A DNA stretch of 64,000 bases from Lachnospiraceae bacterium (GCA_009911185.1 QXWW01000002.1:62001-126000); one strand, 5' to 3'. Counted from the first letter of the stretch, positions 1 to 9,265 are shown. Notes: generated by a model not told the origin, from the sequence alone. Made by a program: numbers and translations.

Positions 1-2
1 TG

Positions 3-812
3 TGCACCATTATTAACGGTAAGAGTGGAAAATGCACGGAAGACTGCAAATATTGCGCTCAATCTTCTTATTATCAAACAGAAGTGGAAACCTATCCCTT
101 ACTGGGAACCGAAGAAATAATAAAACAGGCAGAATATAACAAAAAGCGCGGCGTTATACGTTACTCCATTGTTACTTCCGGCAGAAAACTGAGCCGCCGG
201 GAAGTCGAACAGGTTTGTGAAAGTATCCGCCTGTTAAAAAAATCTGTCGACATTTCCGTATGCGTTTCTTTTGGACTGCTGGATGAAACTGAATTTGAAA
301 TGGTACGGGAAGCCGGGGCAGTACGGGTTCATAATAATCTGGAAGCCTCGGCAGATTATTTTCCAAGAGTCTGCACCACCCATACCCAGGCGGACAAAAT
401 TGCGGCCATTCATGCCGCCCAAAAAGCTGGTCTTTCTGTGTGCAGCGGCGGAATCATGGGGCTGGGCGAAAGCATGGAGGACCGAATCGACCTCGCCATC
501 ACCCTGCGTAAACTGGATATCCAGTCCGTCCCCATCAATATGCTAAATCCCATCCCCAAAACTCCCTATGAAAATAATCCCAGACTGACCGAAGAAGAAA
601 TGCGCCGAATCGTCGCCCTCTTCCGTTTTATTCTTCCGCATTCCTTTATCCGCCTGGCCGGCGGAAGGGGCCTGATGAAGGATTTTGGCCGAAAATGTTT
701 TCAGTCCGGGGCCAATGCCGCCATCACCGGAGACATGCTGACCACTTCCGGGATTACCATACAACAGGATATGGAAATGCTTCGGGAGCTTGGTTATGAT
801 TTGGGGGTATAA
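3..812 (+). CDS. bioB: Biotin synthase, 5'-truncated by window edge
   Basis: Radical SAM enzyme that inserts sulfur into dethiobiotin, the last step of biotin synthesis in the cytosol. The reading frame is open from base 3. Within the first 20 codons it has the CxxxCxxC motif (C-T-E-D-C-K-Y-C) that holds the SAM-binding [4Fe-4S] cluster, followed by A-Q-S-S-Y-Y as in BioB. Further on are the GGIMGLGE and VPINMLNPIP segments typical of the family; the usual G-T-P after this is K-T-P here. 269 codons remain of about 320 in the family, so roughly the first 50 residues are outside the window. The stop codon lies inside an inverted repeat shared with the convergent nucleotidase gene. Other bio genes are not visible. 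Assignment is firm; the true start cannot be seen. Confidence 0.93.
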   Translation, partial: CTIINGKSGKCTEDCKYCAQSSYYQTEVETYPLLGTEEIIKQAEYNKKRGVIRYSIVTSGRKLSRREVEQVCESIRLLKKSVDISVCVSFGLLDETEFEMVREAGAVRVHNNLEASADYFPRVCTTHTQADKIAAIHAAQKAGLSVCSGGIMGLGESMEDRIDLAITLRKLDIQSVPINMLNPIPKTPYENNPRLTEEEMRRIVALFRFILPHSFIRLAGGRGLMKDFGRKCFQSGANAAITGDMLTTSGITIQQDMEMLRELGYDLGV

Positions 813-830
813 ATGTAACCCCCAAATCAT
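796..830. terminator. Bidirectional terminator between convergent genes
   Basis: Perfect 13-bp inverted repeat (796-808 and 818-830, arm ATGATTTGGGGGT) with a 9-base loop. It overlaps the stop codons of bioB on the plus strand and of the nucleotidase on the minus strand. There is no long T-run on either side, so termination strength is uncertain. Confidence 0.6.
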
Positions 831-2770
831 TTGTCATTCTTACGTATACTGAGCTTATAAATGAACAGCGCAGCCACAAGTATAAGAATTACGATAAAAA
901 TTGACACTACACTGAAAATTGCCCTGGCCGCCTGGCTTGGATTTCGCATAATAGCCAGAATACTGCCGTCGTTTTCTATTCGTTTACGGTTCTGCGTGGT
1001 ACGGTAATATTCCGGTATCTGTGAGATCCCCTCCGTTTTTTCAAAGGAATCCAGATAATTTGCCACGCAGACCCAGGCTTTTAATTCCCGGCCATCCGTA
1101 TAAATAATATGCTCCTCCAGTTCTTCTGCAGAAATTTCTCTGCCCTTTGCATCTCTGGGCACCACGGAAAGTATCCCATAAGACTGCTTCTCCACGGCTC
1201 CCAGCATTTGCCCGGTGTACAAGTCCGCAATCACACGGTAGAGCCTGTCATTTTCTAATTCAGCGGTATTTCCCTCCATATCCTGTAAAGAAATGTTCGT
1301 AACCCTGTTTAAAAACATACGGCTGGGATTTATGGTATAGGTCAGTCCGCTGGTGTAAAGCTGCGCGGTCGTCATCATTGGCGAAATAGAAGCGTCCACC
1401 TCCGCCATCGTCCGGATGTCTGCTCCGGTCAGATATACGCTCACCAACGGATACCCCGGAACGCCGTCCGCACCGATACCCAGGGACAGCGTTTGAAAGG
1501 CATCGGCCGCTGTAATGTTTCTCTCCTTATGAAATGTGTCGCGAATACATCCGCTGGGTACCACTGCTGTCACCGCTTCTGTATCGTCACCGGTATCACT
1601 GTTGTTGACCGTATATAAATAAGCGTCTGCAAGAAGATTTCCCAAAGGCTCTTCCTGTAAAACCTCTCCCAGCCCATTAATCCTGGTAAACTCCCATGGA
1701 TTGTAGGTCAATACCTGATCCTTGCGATAACCGAACTGCATCATATATTCCTGGTCGATGCTCTTTCCCAATGCTTCTATTTTCTTCTGGACTCCCGGAT
1801 CTGCCTCATAACTATCATCCAGGAGCGTCAGCCTGTAATCCTGCAGCGCCCAGCGTCCATTTTTCTTCTGCTTCATGTTCAGAGAACCGATGCGGGCACC
1901 GTACTCTCCGGCAGATACAATGGCTGTTTCTCCGTGGATAATAGGTTTTTGGAGGATGCTATGGGTATGTCCGCTGATAATCAGATCCAACTGCGGCACC
2001 GCCTTCGCCAGCAGTTCATCCTCAGATTTCTTTTCATCTTCCCAGGTACCGCTGTGAGAAATGCACACAATCATATCCGCCCGTTCTTTCTGCCGTATCG
2101 TTTCAACGGTTTCTTTTACCGCCTCTACCGGATCCTGAAAAGACAGCGCACAGGTGGGCGCACATGCCAGGGAATCTTTTCCGAACACGCCGATGACGGC
2201 AATTTTCACGCCGGCTTTTTCAAGCATTACATAAGGCTTTACCCCGTAGGATTCAAAAGCCTCCTGCAGTAAAGCGCCTTCTTCTGCCTGTTCTCCTTTC
2301 CGCGTTGCCTCCCAGTCCAGATTGCATTCCACCAACGCTGGCAGGGCGTCCTTACTGCTCTTTGCTGACGCCAGCATATTGGCAAGCCCGCTGCTGCGGT
2401 AGTCAAATTCATGATTGCCAAAAGTCGTAACATCGACGCCCAACCCCCCCAACATACGAAGCTCCGCCGCCTGCGTCTCGAATATCGTCTGATACAGCGT
2501 GCCCATGGAAAAGTCACCGCCGTCCAAAAACAGGATATCTTCCCTGTTTTGCGGCTGTTGCTGCAGCCAGGTTTCCATTCTGGCAAATCCGCCCACTTTC
2601 TGTTCCCTTCCATCGGCTTCCAGTTCAAAGGAATCCAGATGTGAATGAAGGTCATGGGTAAATACTACTCTTACTTCTTTCTCTTCTCCTGCCGACGCAT
2701 ACATCTGCGGGAGCGCCATGCAAACCAGGCACAGCAGTAATGTTTTCCAGAATCTGTTCCCTGTCTTCAT
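827..2770 (-). CDS. Secreted, membrane-anchored 5'-nucleotidase / metallophosphoesterase
   Basis: Extracytoplasmic hydrolase of the UshA/YfkN family, expected to remove phosphate from nucleotides or cyclic nucleotides. 647 residues. A signal peptide (MKTGNRFWKTLLLCLVCMAL) is followed by the metallophosphatase domain with its metal-ligand blocks in order: FTHDLHSHLD, DGGDFSMGT, GNHEFDY, ISHSGTW and SGHTHS. The C-terminal 5'-nucleotidase domain includes VPSGCIRDTF. A last hydrophobic helix (AIFSVVSIFIVILILVAALF) and a short basic tail suggest anchoring in the membrane rather than release. The start follows AGAAGGG at a normal distance. It is transcribed in the same direction as the DUF362 gene upstream (23-nt gap), so the two may share a message. 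The exact substrate cannot be read from sequence. Confidence 0.9.
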   Translation of the reverse strand: MKTGNRFWKTLLLCLVCMALPQMYASAGEEKEVRVVFTHDLHSHLDSFELEADGREQKVGGFARMETWLQQQPQNREDILFLDGGDFSMGTLYQTIFETQAAELRMLGGLGVDVTTFGNHEFDYRSSGLANMLASAKSSKDALPALVECNLDWEATRKGEQAEEGALLQEAFESYGVKPYVMLEKAGVKIAVIGVFGKDSLACAPTCALSFQDPVEAVKETVETIRQKERADMIVCISHSGTWEDEKKSEDELLAKAVPQLDLIISGHTHSILQKPIIHGETAIVSAGEYGARIGSLNMKQKKNGRWALQDYRLTLLDDSYEADPGVQKKIEALGKSIDQEYMMQFGYRKDQVLTYNPWEFTRINGLGEVLQEEPLGNLLADAYLYTVNNSDTGDDTEAVTAVVPSGCIRDTFHKERNITAADAFQTLSLGIGADGVPGYPLVSVYLTGADIRTMAEVDASISPMMTTAQLYTSGLTYTINPSRMFLNRVTNISLQDMEGNTAELENDRLYRVIADLYTGQMLGAVEKQSYGILSVVPRDAKGREISAEELEEHIIYTDGRELKAWVCVANYLDSFEKTEGISQIPEYYRTTQNRKRIENDGSILAIMRNPSQAARAIFSVVSIFIVILILVAALFIYKLSIRKNDK

Positions 2771-2793
2771 ACTTTTCCCTTCTATTATAAATA

Positions 2794-3909
2794 TCAGATT
2801 TCTATTAATTCATACTCACGGCTTCCAATGCCGATTTTCTCGGCATGTTCTAAACAGGACTTCCAGTTGGTATCGGGATGTGCCATATGAAAATGATCGT
2901 GATGTCCTTCACTTTCATGTTTTCCCTGCTCGCACAACACGCTTCCGGCAATAACCGGCTGACGGTTGCAGGCGTCTGCACAGGCCATATCCAGCGCTAC
3001 CGGATCAAAGGAGGCAAACATTCCCACATCCGGAATAATCGGAATATCATTCTCTGCATGGCAATCGCAATTCGGAGACACATCGCAGACAAGAGATATA
3101 TGGAAATGCGGCTTATCCTGTATTACCGCCTTACTGTATTCGGCCATTTTGTAATTCAGCACATCATTGGAATCTCCAAACGAAGCCTCTACAGCATCTT
3201 TCGGACAGACGCCGATACAGCGTCCGCAGCCCACGCATTTTTCATGATTGATAAAGGCTTTCTTATCGGTAACCGTTACGCCCTGATGTGCGCATACCCT
3301 GGTGCACATCCCGCACCCAATACAATTATCCTGGTTTACATAAGGTTTCCCTTCACTGTGCATCTCCATTTTACCTGCCCTGGAGCCGCAGCCCATACCG
3401 ATATTTTTCAAGGCTCCTCCAAAACCTGCCATCTCATGCCCTTTAAAATGGTTCAGCGAAATAAATACATCGGCGTCCATAACGGCCCTGCCAATTTTCG
3501 CTTCCTTGACATATTCTCCATTCACAGGCACCAGCTCCTCGTCGGTCCCCTTCAGCCCGTCCGCGATAAGCACATGACAGCCCGTGGAAAACGGAGTAAA
3601 CCCATTCTCATAAGCCGTATCCAGATGATCCAGCGCATTCTTCCTGCTTCCCACATATAAGGTATTGCAGTCTGTCAAAAATGCCTTTCCTCCCAGCTCC
3701 TTAACCACATCCACCACTACTTTGGCATAATTCGGGCGCAGAAAAGCGAGATTTCCAAGTTCACCAAAATGAATCTTGATCGCGGCATATTTATCCGTAA
3801 AATCGATGTCGCGGATTCCTGCCGTAAGAATCAGGCGCTTTAATTTCGCCGGAAGATTCTCGGTGTATGACGTTTTAAACGTGGTAAAAAATACTTTTGA
3901 TTTTTGCAT
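2794..3909 (-). CDS. DUF362 domain protein with two [4Fe-4S] ferredoxin motifs
   Basis: 371-residue iron-sulfur protein of the DUF362 family, function not established. The N-terminal DUF362 part contains KIHFGELGN and the SLNHFKGHEMAGFGGALKN block. Two ferredoxin motifs follow at about residues 190-240: CIGCGMCTRVCAHQ and CVGCGRCIGVCPKDA, each able to bind a [4Fe-4S] cluster. The C-terminal part returns to DUF362 (FASFDPVALDMACADACN). A cytosolic redox or electron-transfer role is likely; no signal peptide is seen. The start is set by a strong AAAAAAGGAGG box 6 nt before ATG. The next gene downstream is the nucleotidase. No substrate is suggested by context. Confidence 0.88.
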   Translation of the reverse strand: MQKSKVFFTTFKTSYTENLPAKLKRLILTAGIRDIDFTDKYAAIKIHFGELGNLAFLRPNYAKVVVDVVKELGGKAFLTDCNTLYVGSRKNALDHLDTAYENGFTPFSTGCHVLIADGLKGTDEELVPVNGEYVKEAKIGRAVMDADVFISLNHFKGHEMAGFGGALKNIGMGCGSRAGKMEMHSEGKPYVNQDNCIGCGMCTRVCAHQGVTVTDKKAFINHEKCVGCGRCIGVCPKDAVEASFGDSNDVLNYKMAEYSKAVIQDKPHFHISLVCDVSPNCDCHAENDIPIIPDVGMFASFDPVALDMACADACNRQPVIAGSVLCEQGKHESEGHHDHFHMAHPDTNWKSCLEHAEKIGIGSREYELIEI

Positions 3910-4235
3910 ATGTAGCCTCCTTTTTTGCTAACGTTTCTTTTACCATTTCTTCACAATTTCTTTCGAATTCTTTATGCTTCTTTTAGAAATTGTCCACAGT
4001 TTGCACACATTTATGTCCTATACTTAATTTATCAAATGAAGTTGATGACTTACATAAATAAGCGCGCACCGTTGTCAGCTTCGACTAAAAACAACTAACT
4101 TTACTTTAGATAAAGTTGTTTACATATATCTGGCGGTGCCACCGCCCAAGATGTGGCACCCCATGAAACATTTCATAAATTTACTCCCCCAAAAGCGTTG
4201 CCGAAAGGCAGCGCTTTCCTTCCGTTACAGCCCTT
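3910..4235. other. Intergenic region with two GC-rich hairpins
   Basis: No gene seen. The part next to the DUF362 start is AT-rich and should hold its promoter, but no clear -35/-10 pair stands out. At 4135-4142/4153-4160 there is a perfect 8-bp inverted repeat (GGTGCCAC, loop 10). It competes with a second hairpin at 4132-4138/4140-4146 (GGCGGTG/CACCGCC), so two alternative folds are possible. Nearer the amidohydrolase end lies the terminator listed separately. Confidence 0.5.
4192..4217 (-). terminator. Terminator-like GAAA-loop hairpin after the amidohydrolase
   Basis: An 11-bp stem (one G-T pair) closed by a four-base loop at 4203-4206, starting 18 nt past the amidohydrolase stop. On the minus strand it is followed by only four T residues and then Gs, so it is a weak or imperfect intrinsic terminator for the deoB-deoC-amidohydrolase run. 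Confidence 0.5.
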
Positions 4236-5411
4236 TTATTCCTTCTTCCGGGCAAAGGTAATTCTGCCGTCAATGATCACGTACTCAATCCTGGTGTCCG
4301 ATACCATCGGATTTCCTGACGCAAGTACGAGATCGGCGTCTTTGCCAGCTTCCAGAGAGCCGACCCGTTCTTCCACGCCAATATGTTGTGCCGCATGGAT
4401 GGTAATCGCCTTCAGAGCGTCAAATTCATCCATACCAGACTTTACAGCCAGTCCGGCGCAGAGCGCCAAATATTGCTGGGGAACCACTGGAGAATCGGTA
4501 ATGACAGACACGCGGCATCCCGCCCGCGCAAGCTCTCCCGGCGTAACAAAGCTCATATTTTTCAATTCAAACTTGGTCGCATGGCCAAACGAAGGGCCGA
4601 CCGCCACCGGATATCCCTCTTTCGCCAAATCTTCTGCAATCAGAGAACCGTCTGTACAGTGATCCAGCGCAAGCCCAACATGAAATTCCCTGGCGATGCG
4701 GATGGCCGTATAAATATCATTCGCCTGATGAACATGGGCTTTTAACGGCAGTTCCCCTTTCAGAACCGGAATCAGCGCCTCCAGTTTGGGGTCATACGGA
4801 GGACATTTTAGAATGTCTTCTCCCGCCGCTTTTTTCCTTGCCATATACTCCCTGGTTCGTTCCAGCATAATTCTCAGCTTGGAAGCGGTGCCCATTCTTG
4901 AATAGTTATCCCTGTCTTTATAACAAATCTTAGGATTCTCGCCGAACGCGCATTTCATTGCCGCTTTTTTCTTAATCACCATGTCGTCAATTCGCTTTCC
5001 TGCGGTCTTATATACGGTGAACGTTCCTCCCAGCACATTGGAGCTTCCTGGTCCTGCCGCCACACAGGTAACGCCGCTTTCCATGGCAATCCGGATACTT
5101 TCATCCTGGGGATTCAAACCGTCAATCGCCGACAGCTGGGGCGTAACGGAGTCTGTCGTCTCATTGTAATCCGCCCCTTCAAATCCAATCCCGTATCCAT
5201 CCAGCCCCAAATGGCAGTGCGCTTCCACAAATCCCGGATATACCTGTAAATTTGAGGCATCCAGAACCACTGCTTCCTCTGTATTTCTATTTCTCATTAT
5301 CGGGGCAATTTCCAATATCTTTCCCTTCTCTGTCAAAATGTCTCCCCGATATGGATTTCTGTGAACCGCATCATGAATCAATCCCTGCTTAATCAACAAC
5401 ATATCTCTCAT
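4236..5411 (-). CDS. Amidohydrolase family protein (imidazolonepropionase/COG1228-like)
   Basis: Metal-dependent cytosolic hydrolase of the amidohydrolase superfamily, 391 residues. Diagnostic features are the first-strand motif EAHCHLG (HxH metal ligands), KAHVHQAND and LDHCTDGS for later metal ligands, and the catalytic-Asp region ITDSPVVPQ. It ends with the usual SLEAGKDADLVLASGNPM and a small beta-sandwich piece. The start ATG at 5411 was chosen because AAAGGAAGG lies 9 nt upstream; an earlier in-frame ATG at 5456 has no such box. It lies 72 nt after deoC and may be co-transcribed with deoB-deoC. The natural substrate is unknown; a cyclic amide or a dipeptide are the usual options for this group. 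Confidence 0.85.
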   Translation of the reverse strand: MRDMLLIKQGLIHDAVHRNPYRGDILTEKGKILEIAPIMRNRNTEEAVVLDASNLQVYPGFVEAHCHLGLDGYGIGFEGADYNETTDSVTPQLSAIDGLNPQDESIRIAMESGVTCVAAGPGSSNVLGGTFTVYKTAGKRIDDMVIKKKAAMKCAFGENPKICYKDRDNYSRMGTASKLRIMLERTREYMARKKAAGEDILKCPPYDPKLEALIPVLKGELPLKAHVHQANDIYTAIRIAREFHVGLALDHCTDGSLIAEDLAKEGYPVAVGPSFGHATKFELKNMSFVTPGELARAGCRVSVITDSPVVPQQYLALCAGLAVKSGMDEFDALKAITIHAAQHIGVEERVGSLEAGKDADLVLASGNPMVSDTRIEYVIIDGRITFARKKE

Positions 5412-5483
5412 GTCATATAGCCTTCCTTTATGTGGATATGATTCATATTTTTCCAAAAAATCAGAAAAAAATCCATTAATCGC

Positions 5484-6143
5484 TTATTTACGATCTATAT
5501 TCTTCATTATTTTAATCAGCCTGCTGGCTCCAATGCGGTCTGCACCCATACGGATAAATTCCTGCGCGTCCTCGAAAGAGGCAATTCCTCCTGCCGCTTT
5601 GATTTTTACCTCCTTGCCAACATAACGGCGCATAAGGGCGATATCCCCGGACGACGCTCCCGCGTCAGAAAATCCTGTAGAAGTCTTAATGTATTCCGCT
5701 CCCGCCTTTGTCACAAGCTCACACATTTTTATCTTCTCTGCCTCGGACAGCAGACAGGTCTCAATAATTACTTTTAAAACCCTTCCCTCGCAGGCTTCAT
5801 GAATGATACGGATTTCCCGCTCGATTTTCTGATAGTTCTGGTCTTTGACCCAGCCAAGATTGATTACCATATCAATCTCCGACGCGCCGTTTGCAATGGC
5901 GTCCCTGGCCTCAAATACCTTTGTTTCTGTGGTACTGTACCCATTTGGAAATCCAATTACAGTACAAACAGGCAGTCTCTCCTGCACATACTCTGACGCC
6001 TTCTTAACATAGGAAGGCGGAATACATGCTGAGGCTGCCCCATATCTCATGGCGTCCTCTAAAGTTTCTCTGATCTCTTCCCATGCAGCCGTCGGCGATA
6101 GCAAGGTATGATCCGTCATTTTTAAAATTTCTTCTCTTTCCAT
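5484..6143 (-). CDS. deoC: Deoxyribose-phosphate aldolase
   Basis: Splits 2-deoxyribose-5-phosphate into acetaldehyde and glyceraldehyde-3-phosphate in the cytosol, the last step of deoxynucleoside breakdown. 219 residues, normal for class I DERA. Visible active-site elements: Asp91 in [10 protein letters not shown], the Schiff-base lysine Lys153 in YIKTSTGF, and the second lysine Lys182 in VKIKAAGG. The ATG at 6143 is chosen because AAAGGAAGG lies just upstream; the longer frame to 6194 has no ribosome site. It follows deoB by 83 nt, and the two genes catalyse consecutive reactions, so a deo operon is very likely. Confidence 0.95.
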   Translation of the reverse strand: MEREEILKMTDHTLLSPTAAWEEIRETLEDAMRYGAASACIPPSYVKKASEYVQERLPVCTVIGFPNGYSTTETKVFEARDAIANGASEIDMVINLGWVKDQNYQKIEREIRIIHEACEGRVLKVIIETCLLSEAEKIKMCELVTKAGAEYIKTSTGFSDAGASSGDIALMRRYVGKEVKIKAAGGIASFEDAQEFIRMGADRIGASRLIKIMKNIDRK

Positions 6144-6226
6144 ACGCGCCTTCCTTTCCAATCTGCGATAAGCTGTCCCAAAACAGAAACCCAATGCTTT
6201 CCTAAGGCGTTAAGCCTCTCTTCTGT

Positions 6227-7417
6227 TTAACAAAGCTGTTCTAAGACAGAAGAGCCGATGGTTCCCTGGGGCATTTCCAGTCCAAAATTATCCACTATGG
6301 TTGCCCCAATCACGGCAAAGGCAGAAGCATCCTCTAGTTTTCCACTGCCTTGCATGGACGGTGAATAAGCCAGAAATGGAACCATCTCCCTTGTATGGTC
6401 TGTTCCTGTGTGCGTAGGATCGTTTCCATGGTCCGCTGTGATTATGAGCAAATCATCCGCCTTGAGAACTTCCAGAAGTTCACCTAATTTTACATCAAAC
6501 CGCTCCAGTTCCTGTGCATATCCTGCTGCATTGCGCCGATGTCCCCACAGTGCGTCGAAGTCGACGAGATTCACATAACACAGCCCTGTAAATTCCCTCC
6601 CGGCAATGCCGATGGTCTGCTCCATTCCGTGAACAGAGCTTTGAGATTTATTGGATTCTGTCAGTCCCTCTCCGTCGAAAATGTCAAAAATTTTGCCCAC
6701 TGAAATCACATCAAGCCCTGCATCTTTCAATACATTTAACGCCGTTCTTCCATATGGCTTCAGTGCATAATCATGCCGGTTGCTGGTTCTTACAAATTCT
6801 CCCTTTTTCCTGCCGACATATGGTCTTGCAATGACCCGCCCCACTTTCCACTCATCTTTCATGGTAATCTCTCTTGCAATCTCACAGCAGCGGTACAATT
6901 CTTTCAGTCCGAAAGTTTCCTCATTTCCGCATATCTGTAAGACCGAATCAGCGGAGGTATAGACAATCATATGCCCGGTGGCAATTTCTTCTTCTGCCAG
7001 TTCCTGCAAAATCTCTGTTCCGCTGGCGCTTTTATTTCCAATAATTTTACGCCCGGTTCTTCTGGATAATTCCTCAATCAATTCTTCGGGAAAACCGTGT
7101 TCTGAAAATGTCAGAAAAGGCGTAGTGATGTGAAGCCCCATCATCTCCCAATGTCCTGTCATCGTATCTTTTCCGGTACTCGCTTCTTTCATTTTCATAT
7201 AATATCCTGCCGGATTTTCTACTGGCTCTACCTGTTTTAAGGGATGAAGATTTGCCAGCCCCAGCCTCTGAAGATTGGGAATATGGAATCTATCCATCCG
7301 CTGGGAGATATGCCCCAGGGTATCTGTACCTGCGTCGCCGTAAGCGGCTGCATCCTCCATAGCTCCGACGCCTAATGAATCTATAACAATGGTAAAAATA
7401 CGCTTATATTTTATCAT
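6227..7417 (-). CDS. deoB: Phosphopentomutase
   Basis: Interconverts (deoxy)ribose-1-phosphate and (deoxy)ribose-5-phosphate, feeding deoC. 396 residues, full length. It belongs to the alkaline-phosphatase-like metalloenzymes: the N-terminal [17 protein letters not shown] block contains a metal-binding Asp; TGHWEMMGL and the C-terminal [19 protein letters not shown] contain the other metal ligands. A GGAGG box stands 7 nt before ATG. It is the first gene of the deoB-deoC-amidohydrolase run, and an intrinsic terminator ends the transcript from upstream at 7469-7500, so deoB needs its own promoter in the short stretch 7418-7468. Confidence 0.96.
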   Translation of the reverse strand: MIKYKRIFTIVIDSLGVGAMEDAAAYGDAGTDTLGHISQRMDRFHIPNLQRLGLANLHPLKQVEPVENPAGYYMKMKEASTGKDTMTGHWEMMGLHITTPFLTFSEHGFPEELIEELSRRTGRKIIGNKSASGTEILQELAEEEIATGHMIVYTSADSVLQICGNEETFGLKELYRCCEIAREITMKDEWKVGRVIARPYVGRKKGEFVRTSNRHDYALKPYGRTALNVLKDAGLDVISVGKIFDIFDGEGLTESNKSQSSVHGMEQTIGIAGREFTGLCYVNLVDFDALWGHRRNAAGYAQELERFDVKLGELLEVLKADDLLIITADHGNDPTHTGTDHTREMVPFLAYSPSMQGSGKLEDASAFAVIGATIVDNFGLEMPQGTIGSSVLEQLC

Positions 7418-7468
7418 TGCAGCACCTCCAGGTCTATTTTATCATAACCTCCCAAAAAAGAGAATACA

Positions 7469-7500
7469 GAAAAAACCGTATTTCCTTAGATAATACGGTT
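7469..7500 (-). terminator. Intrinsic terminator of the candidate peptide transcript
   Basis: Minus strand: AACCGTATT, 9-base loop, AATACGGTT followed by a T-run (TTTTTTCTG). It ends transcription before the deoB promoter region and after the small frame at 7715-7777. Confidence 0.8.
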
Positions 7501-7714
7501 CCTTCTGTAAACTTTCCGATTCCAGTTCTTATGAAACTGAATGTGCAGTTCTATCTATAATACTCCCTTACAATGGTTTACATAATGTTTTGAAACCATT
7601 CTTTCTCTTTTGTATTGTATAATTTCTTTTGTAGATTATCTCACTCTGCAAATAACACTCCCGATTGCAGGTTCTTTCTCTTTGGTATCTGTATTAATTA
7701 CATTTTGTTTGGTA

Positions 7715-7777
7715 TCACACCCATCCAAAAAGTCTTTTCAACAGTTCCCATAAATCATCATCGTATGCGTAAAACAT
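7715..7777 (-). CDS. Candidate 20-residue amphipathic peptide
   Basis: A frame of 20 codons and a TGA stop, giving MFYAYDDDLWELLKRLFGWV. GCGGAGG lies 7-8 nt before the ATG. An acidic patch (D6-D8) is followed by a stretch that forms an amphipathic helix: L9, W10, L12, L13, L16, F17 and V20 on one side, and E11, K14, R15 on the other. No leader-peptide cleavage site or cysteine is present, so it does not look like an AgrD precursor; no AgrB gene is near. Size, amphipathic character and location behind an AgrC/AgrA-type system recall phenol-soluble modulins, which AgrA controls directly in staphylococci. That comparison is inference. It could also be a chance frame. Confidence 0.45.
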   Translation of the reverse strand: MFYAYDDDLWELLKRLFGWV

Positions 7778-7875
7778 GTCTCACACCTCCGCTTCCTACT
7801 ATTTGGCGTTTGCAAAATTAACTGTCTGCTATTCGGAAAGTCTATATTACAGCAATCTTACAAGTTCCTACCGTC

Positions 7876-7905
7876 ATTTTACCCACTGACTCATACAGAA
7901 TGCAA
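7876..7905 (-). promoter_or_regulatory. Promoter of the candidate peptide unit
   Basis: Minus strand -35 TTGCAT (7900-7905), 18-nt spacer, -10 TAAAAT (7876-7881). The long spacer and weak -35 fit a promoter that needs an activator, and the repeats at 7919-7945 end 13 nt upstream of the -35. Confidence 0.5.
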
Positions 7906-7918
7906 GCACCTTAGAATA

Positions 7919-7945
7919 AACGGTCGAATTTTGGAGAGAACGGTC
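7919..7945 (-). promoter_or_regulatory. Direct repeats, candidate LytTR-regulator binding site
   Basis: Two identical 7-bp direct repeats (AACGGTC on the plus strand, GACCGTT on the minus) with a 20-bp period. LytTR regulators such as AgrA and VirR bind paired ~9-bp direct repeats one to two helical turns apart just upstream of the -35; published spacings are nearer 21-22 bp. The sequence itself is not a known consensus, so the assignment rests on position and on two LytTR regulators being encoded next door. Confidence 0.4.
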
Positions 7946-7954
7946 ACCCACGCT

Positions 7955-9265
7955 TTAATACCTAATAATAATCCTCGTTACAAATACTCCTTCTCTTTCC
8001 TCAAAAAATAATTCTCCATGATTTTTCTCGACTGCAGCTCTTACATTGGCTATACCATAACCATGATACTGTGTATCTGTTTTTGTTGTAAAGTTACCCA
8101 GCTTTTTAAGATCAACGGATTCTTTTACTGGATTCATAATCTCTATTATCAGATTATTGGAGATTTCACGAATTTCCAGATGAATGTATCTCTGTCCATC
8201 AGGAAGTTTTTCACAAGCTTCCACGCTATTTGTCAGTAAATTGGAGAATATCGTACATAAGTCAAAATCTCCTATAGGCAGATTCGGCGGAAGATTTCCC
8301 TCCACCTTCCAAATTATTTTCAAGGTTTCTGAACGAATTTGTGCTTCCAGTAATACAGCATCCACAATCTCATGATTTACTGATACCATTTTGCGAATCA
8401 TTTTATCGGTGTGTTCCTGCATCACATACAAATATTTCTCAGCTTTCTGATATTCCTTCTGCTTCATATAGTGCCCTAAACTTACAATATGTGCCTGCAG
8501 ATCGTGACGCATCTTCCGGGTTTCTCTGGCATTGGCCTTTACCTCTCGAACATATTCCCTCGTTATCTGCAGATATTCATCTTTCAATTTACTTTCTGTC
8601 TGATACTTCTTTCGTAACATATCCAAAATCACAACCACTACACCAAGTGCATAAAATATAGCACTAACAATTACCATACATATGATAACGCAGATAATCT
8701 GATCTGTTTTTATGTATATTAAATCACTTACATCTTCTATGTAGTGTTGTAACAAAGAAGCTGCAAAACAACAGACACTCCCTATCAAAAAATATTTCGT
8801 TTGAATGCCGTCCAATATATTTTCATATCTTGGTATTTTTCTCAATTTTCGCACTAACATCCCCACTATCAAAACTGTGAGTCCACCTCTTACTATCCGA
8901 TAAACGGAATAAGTTTCTAAAACAGTCATTGGCATTTTACAAAGAATGTAAAATACCAAATCAATACACAGATAGAACATGTGCAAATACATTGTACTGC
9001 AAATATGTATGGCAAATCTCCGAAAGATTTTTCCACTGGTCCATAACATGACAATTACAAAATTTAAAAGTACTCTTAATATCAATATTACTAAATGAAA
9101 ATGCCCAAAGATCACACTTCCTAAACATAAAGCAGTAAGAAGGATCCCTCCTGTTACAAGGAATTTACGTTCTCTGGAAACAGGAACACAAAATACACCA
9201 CATACCATAAGCATATTTTCCAATATTAAGATAAGTTCCAGCAATACACCCTCTATTCCACTCAT
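7955..9265 (-). CDS. AgrC-like GHKL sensor histidine kinase
   Basis: Membrane sensor kinase of the HPK10/AgrC type, 436 residues. The first ~215 residues form about six hydrophobic helices (for example LILRVLLNFVIVMLW and ICVIICMVIVSAIFYALGVV). A coiled linker leads to the phosphoacceptor motif MRHDLQAHI (His254), then the ATP-binding domain with N-box NLLTNSVEA and a G-box with GYGIANVRAAVE. The ATG directly follows the stop of the response regulator gene (GCGAGGTAG-ATG), so the pair is translationally coupled. Such kinases usually sense peptides. The usual AgrB/AgrD partners are absent here. The small gene at 7715-7777 lies 177 nt past the stop. Confidence 0.9.
   Translation of the reverse strand: MSGIEGVLLELILILENMLMVCGVFCVPVSRERKFLVTGGILLTALCLGSVIFGHFHLVILILRVLLNFVIVMLWTSGKIFRRFAIHICSTMYLHMFYLCIDLVFYILCKMPMTVLETYSVYRIVRGGLTVLIVGMLVRKLRKIPRYENILDGIQTKYFLIGSVCCFAASLLQHYIEDVSDLIYIKTDQIICVIICMVIVSAIFYALGVVVVILDMLRKKYQTESKLKDEYLQITREYVREVKANARETRKMRHDLQAHIVSLGHYMKQKEYQKAEKYLYVMQEHTDKMIRKMVSVNHEIVDAVLLEAQIRSETLKIIWKVEGNLPPNLPIGDFDLCTIFSNLLTNSVEACEKLPDGQRYIHLEIREISNNLIIEIMNPVKESVDLKKLGNFTTKTDTQYHGYGIANVRAAVEKNHGELFFEEREGVFVTRIIIRY

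Larger units (their letters stand above)
7418..7954. other. Intergenic region downstream of the kinase, holding a candidate peptide gene
   Basis: This 537-nt stretch was treated as non-coding at first. On the minus strand it contains in order: direct repeats at 7919-7945, a promoter, a 20-codon frame with a GGAGG box (7715-7777), a small inverted repeat (7572-7579/7593-7600) and a good intrinsic terminator (7469-7500). That order makes it a self-contained transcription unit. Confidence 0.55.

Noticed and set aside
7572-7600. 8-bp inverted repeat (AATGGTTT/AAACCATT) as a second terminator
   Set aside because: AT-rich stem and long loop; a much better terminator lies 75 nt further on at 7469-7500.
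7615-7821. 68-codon plus-strand frame opposite the candidate peptide gene
   Set aside because: No ribosome site; it runs across the promoter and terminator elements of the minus-strand unit.
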